Assembly: GCA_016946835.1 (NCBI GenBank)
Contig: JACVTC010000019.1
Coordinates: forward strand, 913,501 to 977,500
Reading direction: 5' to 3'
Origin: Neocallimastix lanati (nom. inval.)
Taxonomy: Eukaryota; Neocallimastigomycota; Neocallimastigomycetes; Neocallimastigales; Neocallimastigaceae
Length of the DNA: 64,000 nt
Part shown: in pieces, positions 56,914 through 64,000 of the stretch
How the letters are laid out: the number at the start of each line of letters is the position of its first letter
Position numbering within the stretch: the first letter of the stretch is position 1
Position numbers and translations under genes: made by a program
The notes under the pieces: generated by a model
Told to the model about the DNA's origin: nothing
The model's input: only the letters and a program-made list of their open reading frames with translations
Database searches by the model: none

Positions 56914-57749
56914 CATGTCTATTAAGATTTTTCTTTTCTGAATGAACATTTTTATGATACACTCCTAATTTCTGGTATAAGAATTTTAGTTTCTTTTTCA
57001 TTTAGTATTTTGCAATATGAATCTATTGTATTTTTAATATATTTAATATATTAGCGTTAACAAATAAAATTAAAATTAAAATATTTATTTTTATTTTTAT
57101 AATTTTCATACTTTAATTCTTCTGCACTTTTTTTAAATGATATTTTTATTTTATGTATTATTTAAATATTATTAATTACCTAATATTTAATTAAAGTAGT
57201 ATATGCTATTATATAATATTTTTCCATATAAATCCGATTTCAATAATTATATAGTATATATAATTCACAATAAAGAATTTTTAATTTTTAATAATTTTTA
57301 TTAAATCTTAAAATTCATAAATTGGCATTATTAAATCTTAAAATTCATAAATAATTAATAATTTATAAAAAAAATAAAAAAATTTTTTTTAATAATATAT
57401 TTATTATTATAAAATAAAATTAGAATTATATATATATATTAAATAATATATTAAAAATATAACAATATTAAATGCTTATGTCCAATAATGGCCATGACAT
57501 TTATTGATATATTATTTTTTATAATAAAATTTATATATATGAAATATTAAATATAAAATTTCAATTTCAATTTAATATCAATAATTAGATTAATATTAAT
57601 CATTACAAATATATATATATAATAAATAATAAATAAATAATAAATAATAAATAATAATAAATAAAAATTAATAAATAATTAATATAATATAAAAAAGTAA
57701 TAATAATAATTAAAGATATATTGTTATTACTTCAATAATTTCTATTGTT

Positions 57750-58450
57750 TTCATTCCTAAGAAAGGGGATCTTTTAAAATTAAAAAACAATTACTGTAGT
57801 ATTTCACTCATTAATGTAGATTTAAAGATTCTGTCAAAAATTTTGTTCTATAAGAATTTCGGACTATGCTTTTTCTCATAGAATAATTATTAGATTAGAA
57901 CAGTCTGGTTTTAGAAATAAAGAAGAATGTATCAATTTATTTATTAATGAAATTTACAAAAAGGTAATTCAATAATCAAATTACCTTTCATAACCTTTTT
58001 TTGGCCTTTAAAAAGCTGATGATTTTGTTCCTATTTATAATATACTTAATAAAATTCAATAAACAAACATTGGTATTCATGGTTAGTGCCTACAATTCTT
58101 ACTAATTTATACCTTATTTCGAATGCTTGTGCAAGTTTTAATGGTAAACTTTTAAAAGAATTTTCAGTACATCTTGTTTTTTGCCAAGGGTGTCCTTTAT
58201 TAAAAAAAAAATAATAATAATAATAATATATTTATTAATAATATATTTGATAAATGGATAAATGAATAAAAATTTGATGCGATTACTGAAAGGAAAAAAA
58301 GTTGCGGTGGTCTTTTTGTTGATGATTTTGTCTTGTTGGTCCCTATAAAAAGCTCTCTTAAAAACCTTTTTAAATAAAGTTTATGATTGGAGTATCAAAA
58401 ATGACCTTTGGTATAAGTAATTACCTTATTCTTGTTATTAAATCAAAGAA
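57750..58450 (+). pseudogene. LINE reverse-transcriptase remnant
   Basis: Frame-shifted pieces in RT motif order: PKKGDLLKLKNNY then ISLINVDLKILSKIL (family YRPISLLN...K.L..IL) at 57759-57850, QSGFRNKEECI near 57901, AFKKADDFVPI near 58006, a GCPL motif near 58190, and GLFVDDFVLLVP (the [F/Y]xDD active site) at about 58308-58345, followed by WSIKNDLWY. Several stops and shifts interrupt the frame. It probably belongs to the same element as the endonuclease pieces at 53-55 kb, split by later insertions. Confidence 0.78.
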
Positions 58451-58483
58451 CTCTATAACCTACAAGATATTATAAAAGGCCTA

Positions 58484-59105
<622 letters not shown>

Positions 59106-59660
59106 TTAATTGGTTTTTAATTATATTAGGTATTGTATATGAATAATAATAACAAAAGGTTTTGCCATGGCAACATATTGTACCCAGCCCCTGTGATACT
59201 ATGCTACGACTTTATCACAGGCACTGATGATAATATGTCCACACGCCAATGATTACACCCACTGGTGGGGTGAATGATTCCTATTCCGATGCTCATAGTC
59301 AATGGAGATATATGTAAGAATGTTAGGGAATACAACCCCAGGCAGATATGTGTAACGACGTGTGGAGGGGGCGATGCTGTAATAGTATGCCATGCCAGTG
59401 TATCACACTTAACAGTTATATCTGTTATGGTCATAATGGGAGATGGGTACACATTATGTGTGTCTAAATTATTTATATGAATAATAATATGTATAGTATA
59501 TTAAATGATAAAAAGGTTCATATAATTTATTTTTGAAAAATCTACATTATTATTATTGTTTTTTTTTTTTTTTTTTTTTCAATTGGTTTTTAATTATATT
59601 ATGTATTGTATATGAATAAATATATGTAATCTATTAAATGATAAAAAAGGTAATTTTAAA
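59106..59660 (+). repeat. Duplicated LINE-tail-like module around a G+C-richer island
   Basis: AATTGGTTTTTAATTATATT, then AKGTATTGTATATGAATAA, occurs at about 59108 and again at about 59581. The phrase TATTAAATGATAAAAAGG occurs near 59499 and 59634, with a further copy near 52063. Both modules are preceded by CTACATTATTATTATT (58481 and 59541). The block between (59155-59470) has normal base composition and is not recognised. Confidence 0.7.
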
Positions 59661-60230
59661 CTTATTTATTAACTTTTATTCTTTAGTATATCATTATAAA
59701 TTTTAAATCATTAAAATTTAATTTTATTAAAAAAAAAAAACAAACAAAAAAAAATTTTTTCCACAAAAACAGGCATAAAAAAACATAAATGAATTATTTG
59801 GATATATAGATGAAGTAGATGAAGTATATGGTGTATTTTTTTTTTTTTTAAAAAAATATATTAATATTAATAAATAAATAAATAAATAAATAATAAATAA
59901 ATAAATAATAAATAAATAAATAATAAATAAATAATAAATAAATAAATAATAAATAAATAAATAATAAATAAATAAATAATAAATAAATAAATAATAAATA
60001 AATAAATAATAAATAAATACTAATAATAAATAAATAAATAAAAAATATATATATATTATCTATAAAATTACAAAAAGTATTATTTAATATTCTATTTAAT
60101 TATTTTTATTGAAATTTCACTTTATAATATTTATTATTGTAAAGAATAATTAAAATATTTAAGTATGAATATTTTATTTATTTATTTATTTATTTATTTC
60201 AATTTACTAACAAATATTAGACTTTATTAT
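59661..60230. other. Intergenic with AAATAAATAAT composite repeat
   Basis: A/T-only. A composite of AAAT and AAATAAT units occupies about 59873-60040, and (TTTA)n lies at about 60173-60200. It contains the 3' end of the minus-strand orphan gene. Confidence 0.6.
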
Positions 60231-63716
<3,486 letters not shown>

Positions 63717-64000
63717 TATGCATGCTACCAATAACTAAACCAAAAAAAACTTAACTATTTTCTTTTTATATTTCTTTATATTTTTTTAGTAAAAATTAGT
63801 TATTTGATAACAATAAAGATTAATAATAATTGATAATTGTATAAAAAATAGTTATATCTTAAATAAATACATATATCTTAACACATAATATTATAAGTAA
63901 CATACATACATTATATATATATATATATATATATATATTCTAATTTTAAGTCTACTTTAAATATTTAATAATAAAATATTATAAACAAATAAACGTTTTT
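63717..64000. other. A+T-rich 5' flank of the orphan gene
   Basis: Contains a (TA)n run near 63912-63938. It presumably carries the promoter of the minus-strand gene. No gene seen. Confidence 0.5.

Noticed and set aside
59204-59480. Overlapping 82-aa and 68-aa frames on opposite strands
   Set aside because: Short, no known motif, and inside a repeat-flanked island; not supported as genes.

Overview
The window reads as a piece of nuclear genome from an anaerobic gut fungus (Neocallimastigomycota). The base composition is extremely A+T-rich, non-coding DNA is almost entirely A and T, and there are very long uninterrupted (AAT)n/(TTA)n arrays. Genes have short GT-AG introns (about 70-200 bp). 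An axonemal dynein heavy chain implies a flagellated zoospore, and a secreted CotH protein carries chitin-binding (CBM18) modules. No single marker proves the phylum, and genus or species cannot be assigned from the sequence.

Layout. 1-470: 3' end of a membrane protein with a C-terminal SH3 domain. 801-1853 (+): four-exon small coiled-coil protein that fits dynactin p24 (DCTN3). 2311-8777 (-): long Asn-rich protein with a C-terminal RasGAP domain whose arginine-finger position is not Arg. 9631-12681 (-): nuclear SIRT1/Sir2-class NAD-dependent deacetylase. 14.7-17.6 kb: transposon graveyard, including a LINE 3' end and an internally deleted Ty1/copia element with LTRs and a target-site duplication. 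19617-37653 (+): complete 18-exon axonemal dynein heavy chain of the DNAH10 / inner-arm I1 1-beta class (4,832 aa as modelled). 38410-40385 (+): coiled-coil protein resembling DUF4515/BBOF1 basal-body factors. About 41.6-42.97 kb (-): decayed kinesin-6 (MKLP1/KIF23-like) fragment, cut by a LINE tail. 43.1-46.35 kb: 3.2-kb composite satellite. 48681-51584 (+): secreted CotH protein with a Thr-rich linker and six CBM18 domains. 52.8-59.7 kb: broken LINE (endonuclease and reverse transcriptase remnants), an inverted-repeat element and a 620-bp (TTA)n array. 60231-63716 (-): intronless Asn-rich orphan protein.

Functional theme. Several genes point to microtubules and the flagellum: the I1 inner-arm dynein heavy chain, a probable basal-body coiled-coil protein directly downstream on the same strand, a dynactin p24 candidate and a dead kinesin-6 piece. 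The CotH-CBM18 protein belongs to the extracellular, chitin/cell-wall side of gut-fungal biology. I found no clearly new multi-gene system. The most unusual items are the RasGAP without its catalytic arginine, the homogenised CBM18 array on a CotH protein, the two-domain satellite beside a truncated kinesin, and the very large trinucleotide arrays in dynein introns. Exon boundaries were read by eye from splice signals and reading-frame continuity, with no transcript evidence.
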